From Acetobacteraceae bacterium (GTDB lineage: Bacteria; Pseudomonadota; Alphaproteobacteria; Acetobacterales; Acetobacteraceae): a stretch of DNA of 28,368 bases. The notes under the pieces are model-generated. The model saw only the letters and a list, made by a program, of their open reading frames with translations, did no database searches and was not told where the DNA came from. The DNA lies in NCBI GenBank assembly GCA_003164305.1, contig PLSZ01000648.1, positions 1 to 28,368 on the forward strand, in the 5' to 3' direction. Positions 14,452 to 22,302 of this stretch are shown piece after piece; position 1 is the stretch's first letter; every line of letters starts with the position of its first letter. A program made the translations under genes and the position numbers.

Positions 14452-15291
14452 TTAAAGCAAATCCAACGGCTGCTTCCGGCCAGGAGGCTTATGCGCGGCG
14501 TCGATCTCCGCCAGGTCTTCCGCCGTCAGCACCACATCGATCGCCGCCGCGTTCTCCCGCACGTGATCCGGATCGGACGCTTTCGGAATCGAGATTACAT
14601 TCGGGAACCGCAACCCCCACGCCAATGCCACCTGGGCCGGCGTGCAGCCATGCCGTTTCGCGACCGACTCCAACGCCGGAGAGCGTAACAAACGGCTGGT
14701 CGTGTGGCCCAGAGGCGAATACGCCATGATCGCGATGCCGCGCGTTTCGCACCACGGCAACAGATCGTATTCGATGCCGCGGCTGTTGGGATGATACAGC
14801 ACCTGATTGGCCGCGCACTCGCCGCCACCGGGCGAGCGGGCGATTTCCTCCATGTCCGCGACGTCAAGGTTCGACACGCCCCAATGGCGGATTTTTCCCG
14901 CCTGACGCAACGACTCAAACGCCGCGACGGTTTCGGCCAAAGGATGACCGCCGCGCCAGTGCAACAAATACAAATCGATGCGATCGGTGTTCAACCGCTT
15001 CAGGCTGCGCTCGCACGCCGCCGGCACGCCGGAGCGGGAGGCGTTGTGCGGATACACTTTGCTGACGATGAATACCTGATCGCGCCGGCCGGCGACCGCC
15101 TGCGCGACGATCCGTTCGGCGCCGCCATCGGCGTACATTTCCGCCGTGTCGATCAGGGTCATGCCGAGATCGATGCCTAACTGTAACGCCGCGATCTCCC
15201 GGGTTGCTTCGCCCTTGCGGTCGCCCATGTACCAGGTGCCCTGACCGATCGCGGACACTTGTTCGCCCGAGGGAAGCTTTATCGTGCGCAT
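14452..15291 (-). CDS. Aldo/keto reductase
   Basis: NAD(P)H-dependent carbonyl reductase of the AKR superfamily, 279 residues. The catalytic tetrad is present: D48 and Y53 in LIDTAEMYADGG, K78 in VSKVYP, and H111 in LLHWRGG. GVSNLDVADMEEI, YSPLGH and SIPKASDPDHVRENAAA (cofactor binding) are typical. Substrate unknown. The start ATG 15291 has a strong upstream GGAGGAGG and shares one base with the stop of the dipeptidase gene (TGATG), so the two are translationally coupled. A longer in-phase frame to 15345 adds a Gly-rich segment inside the dipeptidase gene and is rejected. Confidence 0.93.
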   Translation of the reverse strand: MRTIKLPSGEQVSAIGQGTWYMGDRKGEATREIAALQLGIDLGMTLIDTAEMYADGGAERIVAQAVAGRRDQVFIVSKVYPHNASRSGVPAACERSLKRLNTDRIDLYLLHWRGGHPLAETVAAFESLRQAGKIRHWGVSNLDVADMEEIARSPGGGECAANQVLYHPNSRGIEYDLLPWCETRGIAIMAYSPLGHTTSRLLRSPALESVAKRHGCTPAQVALAWGLRFPNVISIPKASDPDHVRENAAAIDVVLTAEDLAEIDAAHKPPGRKQPLDLL

Positions 15292-16319
15292 CAGCCCGCT
15301 GCCTCCTCCACCACCCGCATGACGCGGAGAAAGTTGCCACCCCATAACTTCTCCAGCGCACCGCGGTCGTAGCCTCGGCGTGCCAGTTCGATGGTGATGT
15401 TGGCGCTGTCGCCGGCGTCGCGCCAGTCTTTGAACCAGCCGCCACCGTCGAAGTCGGACGAGATGCCAACGTGATCGATGCCGATGCGGTTCACCGCGTA
15501 ATCGACGTGGTTTGCGAAATCGGCGGTCGTGACGTCCTCGGGCTTGGCGTTCGGCTTCAGGAACGCGGAGACGGCGGTGATCTGAATCACGCCGCCCACG
15601 TCGCGAATGACATCAAGTTGCCAATCCGTCATGTTCCGGGAATGGTCGCACAGCGCGCTGACGCAGGAATGGGTGGAGACGATCGGCGTGCGGGACGCCT
15701 CGGACGCCTGCAGCATGGTGTCGCGGGAGGTGTGGGCGACATCGACCATGATGCCAAGCCGATTCAGTTCGGCGATGGCCTTAACGCCGATGGGGGACAG
15801 GCCGCCGTGCTCGCTTTCGCGATCGCCCAGATCGCGGCGGGGATTGCAACTATCGGCCAAAGCGTTGTGACCGTTGTGCGTCAGCGTCAAGTACCGCGCG
15901 CCGCGGGAGCGGAATTCGGCGAGGCGGGACAGGTCGGTGCCGACCGCGAAGCCGTTCTCCACGCAGGGCACGATCGCGAGAACTCCGTCGCGTTTCGCCG
16001 CCTCGATCGCGTCGGCGGTGGAGGTCACGCGCGCGGTCAGGTTGTTCTCCGTGCGGCCCATCGCGTTGATGTGGTCGAGCATGGCGATGGCTCGGGCGAA
16101 GGCGGCGTCCTCGCTGGCGGGGGAACGCGCGGCCTGCGGCACATAGGCGACAAAGCAACCGGCGGACAGGCCGCCGCGGTCCATTTTGGGCATGTCGACC
16201 CGGCGTGGGCCGTCCTGAAACGGCTCCGGGCCGGGCGGCCATGGGATGTCGATATGCGTGTCCAGCGTGACCAGGGCACGGTGCAAGGCGAGCGCGTCGG
16301 GCGCGAGCGAGTCATTCAT
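15291..16319 (-). CDS. Dipeptidase, peptidase M19 (renal dipeptidase) family
   Basis: A 342-residue zinc metallopeptidase of the amidohydrolase-fold M19 family, which hydrolyses dipeptides and sometimes beta-lactam-like or lactone substrates. Metal ligands are visible: DTHID (H22, D24), E121 in VENGFAVG, H196 in MVDVAHTS, H217 in VSTHS, and D289 in GISSDFDGGG. The YLTLTHNGHNALADS segment is characteristic. No signal peptide is visible, so it is probably cytosolic. First gene of a two-gene operon with the aldo/keto reductase. It is divergent from the Ser/Thr-rich protein gene across about 130 bases. Confidence 0.93.
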   Translation of the reverse strand: MNDSLAPDALALHRALVTLDTHIDIPWPPGPEPFQDGPRRVDMPKMDRGGLSAGCFVAYVPQAARSPASEDAAFARAIAMLDHINAMGRTENNLTARVTSTADAIEAAKRDGVLAIVPCVENGFAVGTDLSRLAEFRSRGARYLTLTHNGHNALADSCNPRRDLGDRESEHGGLSPIGVKAIAELNRLGIMVDVAHTSRDTMLQASEASRTPIVSTHSCVSALCDHSRNMTDWQLDVIRDVGGVIQITAVSAFLKPNAKPEDVTTADFANHVDYAVNRIGIDHVGISSDFDGGGWFKDWRDAGDSANITIELARRGYDRGALEKLWGGNFLRVMRVVEEAAG

Positions 16320-16447
16320 GACGGCCAGTGTCGCGGAAATCGGCGCCCAGGGAAAGTGGTTTGGAGCAAGGGGTTTCGATCAGATGGAAGGTGGCGGCCC
16401 GAAGGACGCGCATGGTAGGGTTTGACTGTAACCGAGAAGGACGTTCC

Positions 16448-17080
16448 ATGCCGGCGATCATTGGCGCTTTCAACCTGCTGACACCCGCGACGATCACGAC
16501 GACTTTGGCCCCGGCCCCGACCGCCGGGTCGGCTTCACCCCTGACGACGGCGACGTCCACGGGCATTCCCTCCTGGGCCACCGTCACGGCCAGTGGAGGG
16601 ATCACGGTTTCGAAGCCGCCTACCCCCGTCGGTCCGACCGGGGGGACGAACAACTCCAGCAACGGCATGGTTCCGGTCAGCGGTTATACCGGTTATCGCA
16701 ACGTTGTGAATGCGATCAGAAATAATAATCCGCCGGGCATTTCGGACAGCGACTGGTCGCTGACCTTTCAGCCAAACACCACTTTCGATAAGAATGTCAG
16801 TTCGCTGATCCAGGACCCCGCGGATCCCTCGATCACCTGCAACGCGCAGGGCGCATTGGTCAACAACAGTGGCCAGTACATCTCCGCCGTCGTCTGGTTG
16901 TCCGTCGCCGGCGGCCAGTTGGCGCAGGTTGGCTATCAGGTGTTCAGCATGGGAGCGAGCCAGAGCACGAAAATCCTGTGGGTTTCGACCACCACGACCA
17001 CTGGCACGTCGTCCAGCGCGTCCTCTGGCACGTCTACGGTTCCTGTGTCCGCTCCTGTTCCCGCGTCGCCGAGGCTCTGA
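16448..17080 (+). CDS. Ser/Thr-rich protein of unknown function (210 aa)
   Basis: I do not recognise this protein. It starts at ATG 16448 after GAGAAGGA, has no clear Sec signal peptide, and has three parts: an N-terminal Thr/Ala/Pro/Ser-rich run (residues 10-75), a folded-looking middle (SDWSLTFQPNTTFDKNVSSL, then SITCNAQGALVNNSGQYISA and VVWLSVAGGQLAQVGYQVF), and a second low-complexity Ser/Thr tail (STTTTTGTSSSASSGTSTVP). The middle looks like a beta-sandwich or a surface or appendage module. Its Asn-rich content is unusual for this GC-rich window. It stands alone between a divergent dipeptidase and a co-directional GST gene. Confidence 0.7.
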   Translation: MPAIIGAFNLLTPATITTTLAPAPTAGSASPLTTATSTGIPSWATVTASGGITVSKPPTPVGPTGGTNNSSNGMVPVSGYTGYRNVVNAIRNNNPPGISDSDWSLTFQPNTTFDKNVSSLIQDPADPSITCNAQGALVNNSGQYISAVVWLSVAGGQLAQVGYQVFSMGASQSTKILWVSTTTTTGTSSSASSGTSTVPVSAPVPASPRL

Positions 17081-17170
17081 ACCCCGCGCGATGGCGGGAC
17101 GTCGGTTGCCATCCGGGTGGTTCCGCCGTCATGCTAAGGGGGAGGCCAATCACAGTCGAAGGAATCGACG

Positions 17171-17749
17171 ATGCTGACCTTTTACTTCGGACCCGGTGGC
17201 AGTTCCATGGCGACGCATATTGCGCTGCATGAGGCCGGCGCGGCGTATGAGCCGCGGCCGATTTCGTTCGCGCGGAAGGAAACGCAAACGGCGGCGTTTC
17301 TGGCGCTGAACCCGGACGGGAAAGTGCCGACGCTGCTGATCGACGGACGGGTGCTGACCGAGGTCGCGGGGACGCTGTGGTACATCGCCCGCCGCTTTCC
17401 GGAGGCGGGGTTGCTGCCTTCCGGCGACATCGAGGCGGAAGCGCAGGTGGTGTCGTGGATGTCGTTTCTGGCATCGACGGTGCATCCGTCGCGGCGGGCG
17501 GGCGCGGCGCGGCGTTATGAGGTCTTTGCCGTCGCGGAACAAAAACTCGCGGGCCGCGAATGGGCTGTCGGCGACTACTCGATCGCCGATATTCACTTGT
17601 TCCGGCTGTTCTGGCGCTGGATGGACGCGGGCGGGCCGACGCCGGGATCGTTCCCGGCGGTGTCCGCGCATTACGATCGGATGATGCAACGTCCGGCGGT
17701 GCGGCGAGTGTTGGAAATCGAATCGACGGTGGGTTACGAAATGCCATGA
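17171..17749 (+). CDS. Glutathione S-transferase family protein
   Basis: A 192-residue cytosolic GST. The N-terminal thioredoxin-like domain (about 1-78) has the entry strand LTFYFGPGGSSMATHIAL, the cis-Pro motif GKVPTLLIDGRVLTEVAG (glutathione gamma-Glu site) and the linker to an all-helical C-terminal domain with the N-capping segment YSIADIHLFRLFWRW. The first Ser of GGSS is the probable catalytic residue of a beta/theta-type GST. Its stop overlaps the start of the YbaK-like gene by four bases (ATGA), indicating an operon. Substrate unknown. Confidence 0.92.
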   Translation: MLTFYFGPGGSSMATHIALHEAGAAYEPRPISFARKETQTAAFLALNPDGKVPTLLIDGRVLTEVAGTLWYIARRFPEAGLLPSGDIEAEAQVVSWMSFLASTVHPSRRAGAARRYEVFAVAEQKLAGREWAVGDYSIADIHLFRLFWRWMDAGGPTPGSFPAVSAHYDRMMQRPAVRRVLEIESTVGYEMP

Positions 17750-18204
17750 GCCTTGAGTCCGTGCGGGCGTTTCTCGCCGCGAAGGCGCCCGATGTCGTCA
17801 TCGTCGAACTGGCTGGCAGCACCGCGACGGTGGCTCTGGCGGCGGAGGGGCACGGCGTGACGCCGGCGCAAATCGCCAAGACGTTGTCGTTGCGCGTGGG
17901 CGGGCGCGATTTTCTGGTGGTCACCAGCGGCGTTGCCCGGTTGGACAACAAGAAAGCGAAAGCGTCGTTCGGCGGCAAGCCGCGGATGCTGAGCGCCGAG
18001 GAAGTCGTTTCGATCACCGGCCATCCGGTCGGCGGGGTTTGTCCATTCGGCCTCGCGACGCCGCTGCCGGTGTATTGCGATGTTTCGTTGAAGGCGTTCC
18101 AGGAGGTGGTGCCCGCCGCCGGTTCCACCCACAGCGCGTTGCGCATCGACCCGCTGCGCATGGCGGCGCTGGTGGACGCCGAATGGATCGACGTCTGCGT
18201 GTGA
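17746..18204 (+). CDS. YbaK/EbsC (aminoacyl-tRNA deacylase-type) family protein
   Basis: A 152-residue stand-alone YbaK/ProRS editing-like domain. Members hydrolyse mischarged aminoacyl-tRNAs such as Cys- or Ala-tRNA(Pro), though many homologues have untested substrates. Typical segments are AEGHGVTPAQIAKTLSLRVGG (with the conserved Lys), FLVVTSGVARLDNKKAK, the ITGHPVGGVCPFGL loop and a C-terminal AGSTHSALRIDP strand. The start at ATG 17746 overlaps the GST stop; in-phase codons back to 17560 are inside the GST gene. Co-translation with the GST suggests a shared condition of expression, but no mechanistic link is evident. Confidence 0.92.
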   Translation: MSLESVRAFLAAKAPDVVIVELAGSTATVALAAEGHGVTPAQIAKTLSLRVGGRDFLVVTSGVARLDNKKAKASFGGKPRMLSAEEVVSITGHPVGGVCPFGLATPLPVYCDVSLKAFQEVVPAAGSTHSALRIDPLRMAALVDAEWIDVCV

Positions 18205-18262
18205 ATTTGTCGCGCGCGGGCTTCCGTGCTTCCCTGGGCGAAACACCATGTGGGAGAGAGCC

Positions 18263-19087
18263 ATGCGCATAGGCACGATGATTCGCGTCGATCCGGGTAT
18301 TAAACCTTACGATAAGGTATTGAGCCGCATGGCCGACTACGCGCGGCGCATCGAAGCCGCCGATTTCCTTGGCATCTGGGTCGGCGACTCTTTGGGCCGA
18401 GGCCGGCCGACACTGGATCCGCTGATCGAATTATCCGTCCTTGCCGCGGTGACCGAGCGGGTGGAACTGGGGATTTCGGTGCTGCAATTGCCATTGCGCA
18501 ATCCGATCGAATTGGCGCATCGCGTGCAATCGGTGCAGGCGCTGTCTGGCAACCGGCTGCGGCTTGGGGTTGGCAGCGGATCGACTCGCGCGGATTTCGA
18601 GTTGCTCGGCTACGATTACGACCGGCGGTTCGGGATCATGAAGCGCTCGCTGGAGACAATGCGGCGGGCGTGGCGAGGCGAACCGGCCAATGAAGGCGGC
18701 GTGCTGTCGCTGTGGCCGGATTGCGAGGGTGGGCCGCCGATCCTGATGGGCGCCTGGCGCAGTCCGCGGTGGATCACCTTCGCGGCACAGGAGTGCCAGG
18801 GTTGGACTCCGTCCGGCCGTTACAGCAGTTGGGACGATCTGGAGCACGGCATGCGCATTTATCGCGAAGCGGGTGGCACCAACGCGGTGCTGGCCAATGT
18901 CGCGATCGACCTGGCGGGGCGGCCGGGGTCGGAGGCGCTGGCGGAGGTGGCGACATCGCTGGTGTGTGCCGCGGATGAGGCGAAGCGGCGGATGCAACGA
19001 TTTAAGGACATCGGTTTCGATGAAGTGCTGCTGGTGTCGCATGGCAGCGTGCTGGAGGATATCGAGCGGGCGCGGGATTTCGTTTAA
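18263..19087 (+). CDS. LLM class flavin-dependent oxidoreductase
   Basis: A luciferase-like (beta/alpha)8-barrel flavin enzyme, 274 residues. Visible family segments are the N-terminal RIGTMIRVDPG, FLGIWVGDSLGRGRPTLDPL, VTERVELGISVLQLPLRNPIEL, the LSGNRLRLGVGSGSTRADFE loop that binds the flavin phosphate, and the C-terminal IGFDEVLLVSHG. FMN or F420 could be the cofactor; substrate unknown. The start at ATG 18263 follows GGGAGAG; an upstream in-phase ATG at 18248 has no such site. The gene ends four bases inside the tsaE end (convergent). Confidence 0.88.
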   Translation: MRIGTMIRVDPGIKPYDKVLSRMADYARRIEAADFLGIWVGDSLGRGRPTLDPLIELSVLAAVTERVELGISVLQLPLRNPIELAHRVQSVQALSGNRLRLGVGSGSTRADFELLGYDYDRRFGIMKRSLETMRRAWRGEPANEGGVLSLWPDCEGGPPILMGAWRSPRWITFAAQECQGWTPSGRYSSWDDLEHGMRIYREAGGTNAVLANVAIDLAGRPGSEALAEVATSLVCAADEAKRRMQRFKDIGFDEVLLVSHGSVLEDIERARDFV

Positions 19088-19518
19088 GGGGAAAGCCGTT
19101 CGGACCAGCCTTCGATGTGCACGGTACGGGCGTCGCCGTCGGCCAGTTCGAACGTCAGGGACAGCGAGCCCGGAGGCTTGTGCAAGCCCAGTCGATCGGG
19201 CCATTCGACAAGGACGATGTCGTCGCGGGCGTCGTCCCAGCCGAGTTCGGCCAACGCGGCAGGTCCGTCAAGGCGCCACAAATCGTAATGATGCACCGGG
19301 CCGAGAGGCGTCTCGTATGTCTGCACCAAGGTGAAACTCGGACTGGGCACATCCAGCGCGGGATCGCCGGTGGCGGCGCGCAACAAGGCGCGCGCGAATT
19401 CGGTCTTGCCGGCGCCCAGGTTCCCGCTCAGCAGGATCGCGTCCCCGGGCCGACGGACCGCGGCGACGCGGGCCGCCAGGCGCCGTGTAGCGGCCAGATC
19501 GGGAAGGGTCAGCATCAT
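19084..19518 (-). CDS. tsaE: tRNA threonylcarbamoyladenosine biosynthesis ATPase TsaE
   Basis: A small P-loop ATPase, 144 residues, that works with TsaB and TsaD in making t6A37 in ANN-decoding tRNAs. The Walker A motif is GNLGAGKT (32-39). SPSFTLVQTYE, the HHYDLWRL Walker B-like region and IVLVEWPDRLG are standard for TsaE. It is an essential function in most bacteria, so this is a core gene. It is on its own here; common partners in Alphaproteobacteria (phosphotransferase, nucleotidyltransferase genes) are not adjacent. The start could be either of two adjacent ATGs (19518 or 19515). Confidence 0.95.
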   Translation of the reverse strand: MMLTLPDLAATRRLAARVAAVRRPGDAILLSGNLGAGKTEFARALLRAATGDPALDVPSPSFTLVQTYETPLGPVHHYDLWRLDGPAALAELGWDDARDDIVLVEWPDRLGLHKPPGSLSLTFELADGDARTVHIEGWSERLSP

Positions 19519-19528
19519 CGGGTGCAGC

Positions 19529-20242
19529 CTACGACGGCAAAATCCGCTGGCCGGCTTCCAGCAGCATGTCGCTGACCCACGCGCCGTCCATCACGTCCAA
19601 TTGCATCGTGCCGCCCGCCTGCTGGATGCGGCGCGTGAGATCCTGGATCGCCTTGACGACTTCAGGATGATCCGGCTCCCCGGGATAACCCAGACTTTGC
19701 GCGAAGTCGTTCGGGCCGATGCTGTAAAGATCGATGCCCGGCACGCCGAGAATAGCATCCAGGTTGTCCAGCACGGCGACGTCTTCCAGCAGGGCGCATA
19801 CCAGCATTTGCTCGTTCGCTTCCCGGTAATACGCCGCCTTGTCCGGGATCCGGGCATTGTAGGCGGTGCCGCGATTGCCGCCGAAGGATCGTTCTCCCTT
19901 CGGACCGAAATAGCAGGCGCGCACCAACTGGCGGGCGTCGGCCTCGGTGGCGATGTGCGGGCCCAGAATGCCCATGATGCCACGATCGAGATAGCGCAGG
20001 ATGGTCGAGGAGCCGATGTCCGGCACCCGCGCGAACGTGGTCAGGTCGTAACGTTCGGCGGTGCGGCAAATGTCCTCAAGCTGGTCCAGGCCGAAAGGAC
20101 CATGCTCGCCGTCGATGAAGACGTAATCGAAGTCGAGCTTGCCCAGAATGTCGATGACCCAGGGGGACGGAAAAGACAGGCTGTAGCCGTACGCCTTACG
20201 GCCCGCGCGCATGGCCGCTTTGATCCGGTTGGGCTGGTGCAT
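19529..20242 (-). CDS. HpcH/HpaI aldolase/citrate lyase family protein
   Basis: A class II, metal-dependent aldolase of the HpaI type, 237 residues. The active-site motif DYVFIDGEHGPF carries the catalytic His (H47) after D44 and E46; R72 is in TTFARVPD; and DLYSIGPNDFAQSLGYPG is the conserved GPxDxxxSLG loop. HpaI-type enzymes split 4-hydroxy-2-oxo acids to pyruvate and an aldehyde, often at the end of an aromatic meta-cleavage pathway. The start ATG 20242 gives a family-like N-terminus (in-phase extension to 20425 is inside the VOC gene). It follows the VOC gene by 20 bases on the same strand. Confidence 0.9.
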   Translation of the reverse strand: MHQPNRIKAAMRAGRKAYGYSLSFPSPWVIDILGKLDFDYVFIDGEHGPFGLDQLEDICRTAERYDLTTFARVPDIGSSTILRYLDRGIMGILGPHIATEADARQLVRACYFGPKGERSFGGNRGTAYNARIPDKAAYYREANEQMLVCALLEDVAVLDNLDAILGVPGIDLYSIGPNDFAQSLGYPGEPDHPEVVKAIQDLTRRIQQAGGTMQLDVMDGAWVSDMLLEAGQRILPS

Positions 20243-20262
20243 CCGGTATTTCTCCCCCGCCG

Positions 20263-20820
20263 TCAGGCCGGCTCGTGCAGCCGTAGGTCGTTGTTGACCC
20301 GGTGATCGCCGGCCATCCAGCGCGCCAGTTCGGCATGCGCGTCGGCGCGGCGGATCGCGTCGATCTGGCCGGCGTGCGGCGGGTCGACGGTGAATTCCAT
20401 GATCAGTCCGTCCGGCGATTCGCAATACAAGGACTTGCAGTAACCATGATCGGTGACGCGCAACCTCAATCCGGCGGCTTCGACGCGGCCGGTGAGTTCG
20501 GCGAAGGTGGCTTCATCGACCTTGAAGGAGATGTGATCGAAACTCCGGATTTCCGCGGGCTTTTCGGCCTGGGTCTTCCGGTAGACCTCCTCATCCGCGA
20601 AGGAGAAGAAGGCCAGCGCGCCGCCGTCGCCGAGACTGTAGAAGGTGTGGCAGAACGAGACCTCGCGGCCAACCCAGGCGTTGAAGTGCTTCTCGCACCA
20701 GGTGGCGGTCAGCGGAATGCCCAGAATATCCTCGAAGAACTGGCGGTTCTTTTCCTGATCCTTCACGACATAGGCGTGATGATGCAAACGCTCCGGCGCG
20801 CGGGACAATAATCTGGTCAT
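20263..20820 (-). CDS. VOC superfamily (glyoxalase/ring-cleaving dioxygenase-like) protein
   Basis: A 185-residue vicinal-oxygen-chelate protein with two beta-alpha-beta-beta-beta modules. Likely metal ligands are H15 (LHHHAYVVKD), H96 (FDHISFKVDE) and E142 (LIMEFTVDP), the arrangement seen in one-metal VOC enzymes. SPDGLIMEF is typical of catechol-type dioxygenase and glyoxalase relatives. Its substrate cannot be set from sequence. GGGGAGG precedes ATG 20820. It is the first gene of the operon with the HpaI-type aldolase, which suggests ring or diol cleavage followed by aldol splitting. Divergent from the glutathione reductase gene across 97 bases. Confidence 0.9.
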   Translation of the reverse strand: MTRLLSRAPERLHHHAYVVKDQEKNRQFFEDILGIPLTATWCEKHFNAWVGREVSFCHTFYSLGDGGALAFFSFADEEVYRKTQAEKPAEIRSFDHISFKVDEATFAELTGRVEAAGLRLRVTDHGYCKSLYCESPDGLIMEFTVDPPHAGQIDAIRRADAHAELARWMAGDHRVNNDLRLHEPA

Positions 20821-20917
20821 CGCATACCTCCCCTGATTGTGGCCTCCACCTTGCTACGGGCACGGTCCGCGATCAAGTTGGGGGACGGGATGCCCAGAGG
20901 TAGGAGGAAGAGCGCAC

Positions 20918-22285
20918 ATGGACTTCGATCTGTTCGTCATCGGCGGCGGCTCCGCCGGTGTTCGCTGCGCGCGTATCGCCGCCGGGTATGGTGCCCGCGT
21001 CGGTGTGGCCGAGGAACGGTTCTGGGGGGGCACCTGCGTCAACATTGGTTGCGTCCCCAAAAAACTCCTCGTCCAGGCTGGCGAATACGGTTCCTGGGCT
21101 GACGACGCCGCGGGATTCGGCTGGACGATCGTAAAGGGCCCGCACGATTGGGCCAGGCTGATCGCCGCCAAGGATAAGGAAATCACCCGGCTGGAAGGCA
21201 TCTATCGTAAGTTGCTGGCCAACGCCGGCGCGACGATCTTCGATGCCCGCGCGACGTTCATCGATCCGCATACGCTGGATGTCGGCGGACAACGGGTCAC
21301 CGCGAAATATATCGTCATCGCTACGGGCGGCCAACCGGAGCGGCCGCCAATCCCCGGCGCCGAGCTGGGGATTATCTCGGACGACGCGTTTTATCTGAAG
21401 GACATGCCGAAGCGGGTGATCGTCTGCGGCTCCGGCTATATCGCCGTCGAGTTCGCCGGCATCTTTCAGGCTCTGGGCGCGGAGACGCATTTGGTCTACC
21501 GCCAGCCGCTGCCGTTGCGCGGCTTCGATCAGGATATCCGGGAAAGCCTGGCGGAGGAGTTGGCCGCGCAGGGCGTGACGCTGCATCCGAACTGCGTCCT
21601 GGGGAAGCTGGCGGCCGATGGCGAGCAGCGTGTGCTGACGTTTGGCGACAACCGATCCCTCAGCGCCGATCTGGTGTTTTTCGCCACCGGCCGCAAGCCG
21701 AACACCAACGGATTGGGGTTGGAGAAAGCCGGCGTGACGACGACATCCCATGGCGCGGTGATCGTCAACCATCAGCGGCAGACGTTGCAGAAGCATATTT
21801 ATGCCATCGGCGACGTCACCGACCACATGAACCTGACACCGGTCGCCACCGCCGAGGGTCACGCCTTGGCCGATACGCTGTTCGGGAATAATCCGCGGGA
21901 GATTTCGTTGCACAATGTGCCGTCGGCCGTGTTCACCACCCCGCCGATCAGCACGGTTGGACTGACAGAGGAAGTCGCGGCCTCCATGGGGCCGGTCGAT
22001 GTCTATGTGACGAAATTCAAACCGATGCGGCACACGCTGTCCGGCCGTGAGCGCAGGACGACGATGAAACTGGTGGTCGATCAGAAGACGCAGAAAGTCG
22101 TCGGCGTGCACATGTTGGGAGAGGACGCGCCCGAAATCGTGCAAGGGCTGGCGATCGCGGTGTTGATGGGCGCCACCAAGCAGGATTTCGACCGCACGAT
22201 CGGGATTCACCCGACGGCGGCGGAAGAATTCGTGACGTTGCGCACGCGGACCAGAGTCTCGGGCGTGGCCAAAGCGGCGGAGTAA
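20918..22285 (+). CDS. gor: Glutathione-disulfide reductase
   Basis: FAD- and NADPH-dependent disulfide reductase, 455 residues. The FAD-binding motif is IGGGSAGVRCAR; the redox-active disulfide is C40/C45 in GGTCVNIGCVPKK; the second Rossmann motif GSGYIAVEFAGIF is followed by LVYRQPLPLRGFD, whose Arg residues fit NADPH specificity; and the C-terminal HPTAAEEFVT supplies the catalytic His/Glu pair. All are diagnostic of the glutathione reductase branch. The start ATG 20918 follows AGGAGG. It heads an operon: the solute-binding protein gene begins 17 bases after its stop. A redox-recycling role beside a flavin monooxygenase gene is plausible. Confidence 0.93.
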   Translation: MDFDLFVIGGGSAGVRCARIAAGYGARVGVAEERFWGGTCVNIGCVPKKLLVQAGEYGSWADDAAGFGWTIVKGPHDWARLIAAKDKEITRLEGIYRKLLANAGATIFDARATFIDPHTLDVGGQRVTAKYIVIATGGQPERPPIPGAELGIISDDAFYLKDMPKRVIVCGSGYIAVEFAGIFQALGAETHLVYRQPLPLRGFDQDIRESLAEELAAQGVTLHPNCVLGKLAADGEQRVLTFGDNRSLSADLVFFATGRKPNTNGLGLEKAGVTTTSHGAVIVNHQRQTLQKHIYAIGDVTDHMNLTPVATAEGHALADTLFGNNPREISLHNVPSAVFTTPPISTVGLTEEVAASMGPVDVYVTKFKPMRHTLSGRERRTTMKLVVDQKTQKVVGVHMLGEDAPEIVQGLAIAVLMGATKQDFDRTIGIHPTAAEEFVTLRTRTRVSGVAKAAE

Positions 22286-22302
22286 ACGGGAGACAAAAAA
22301 CG

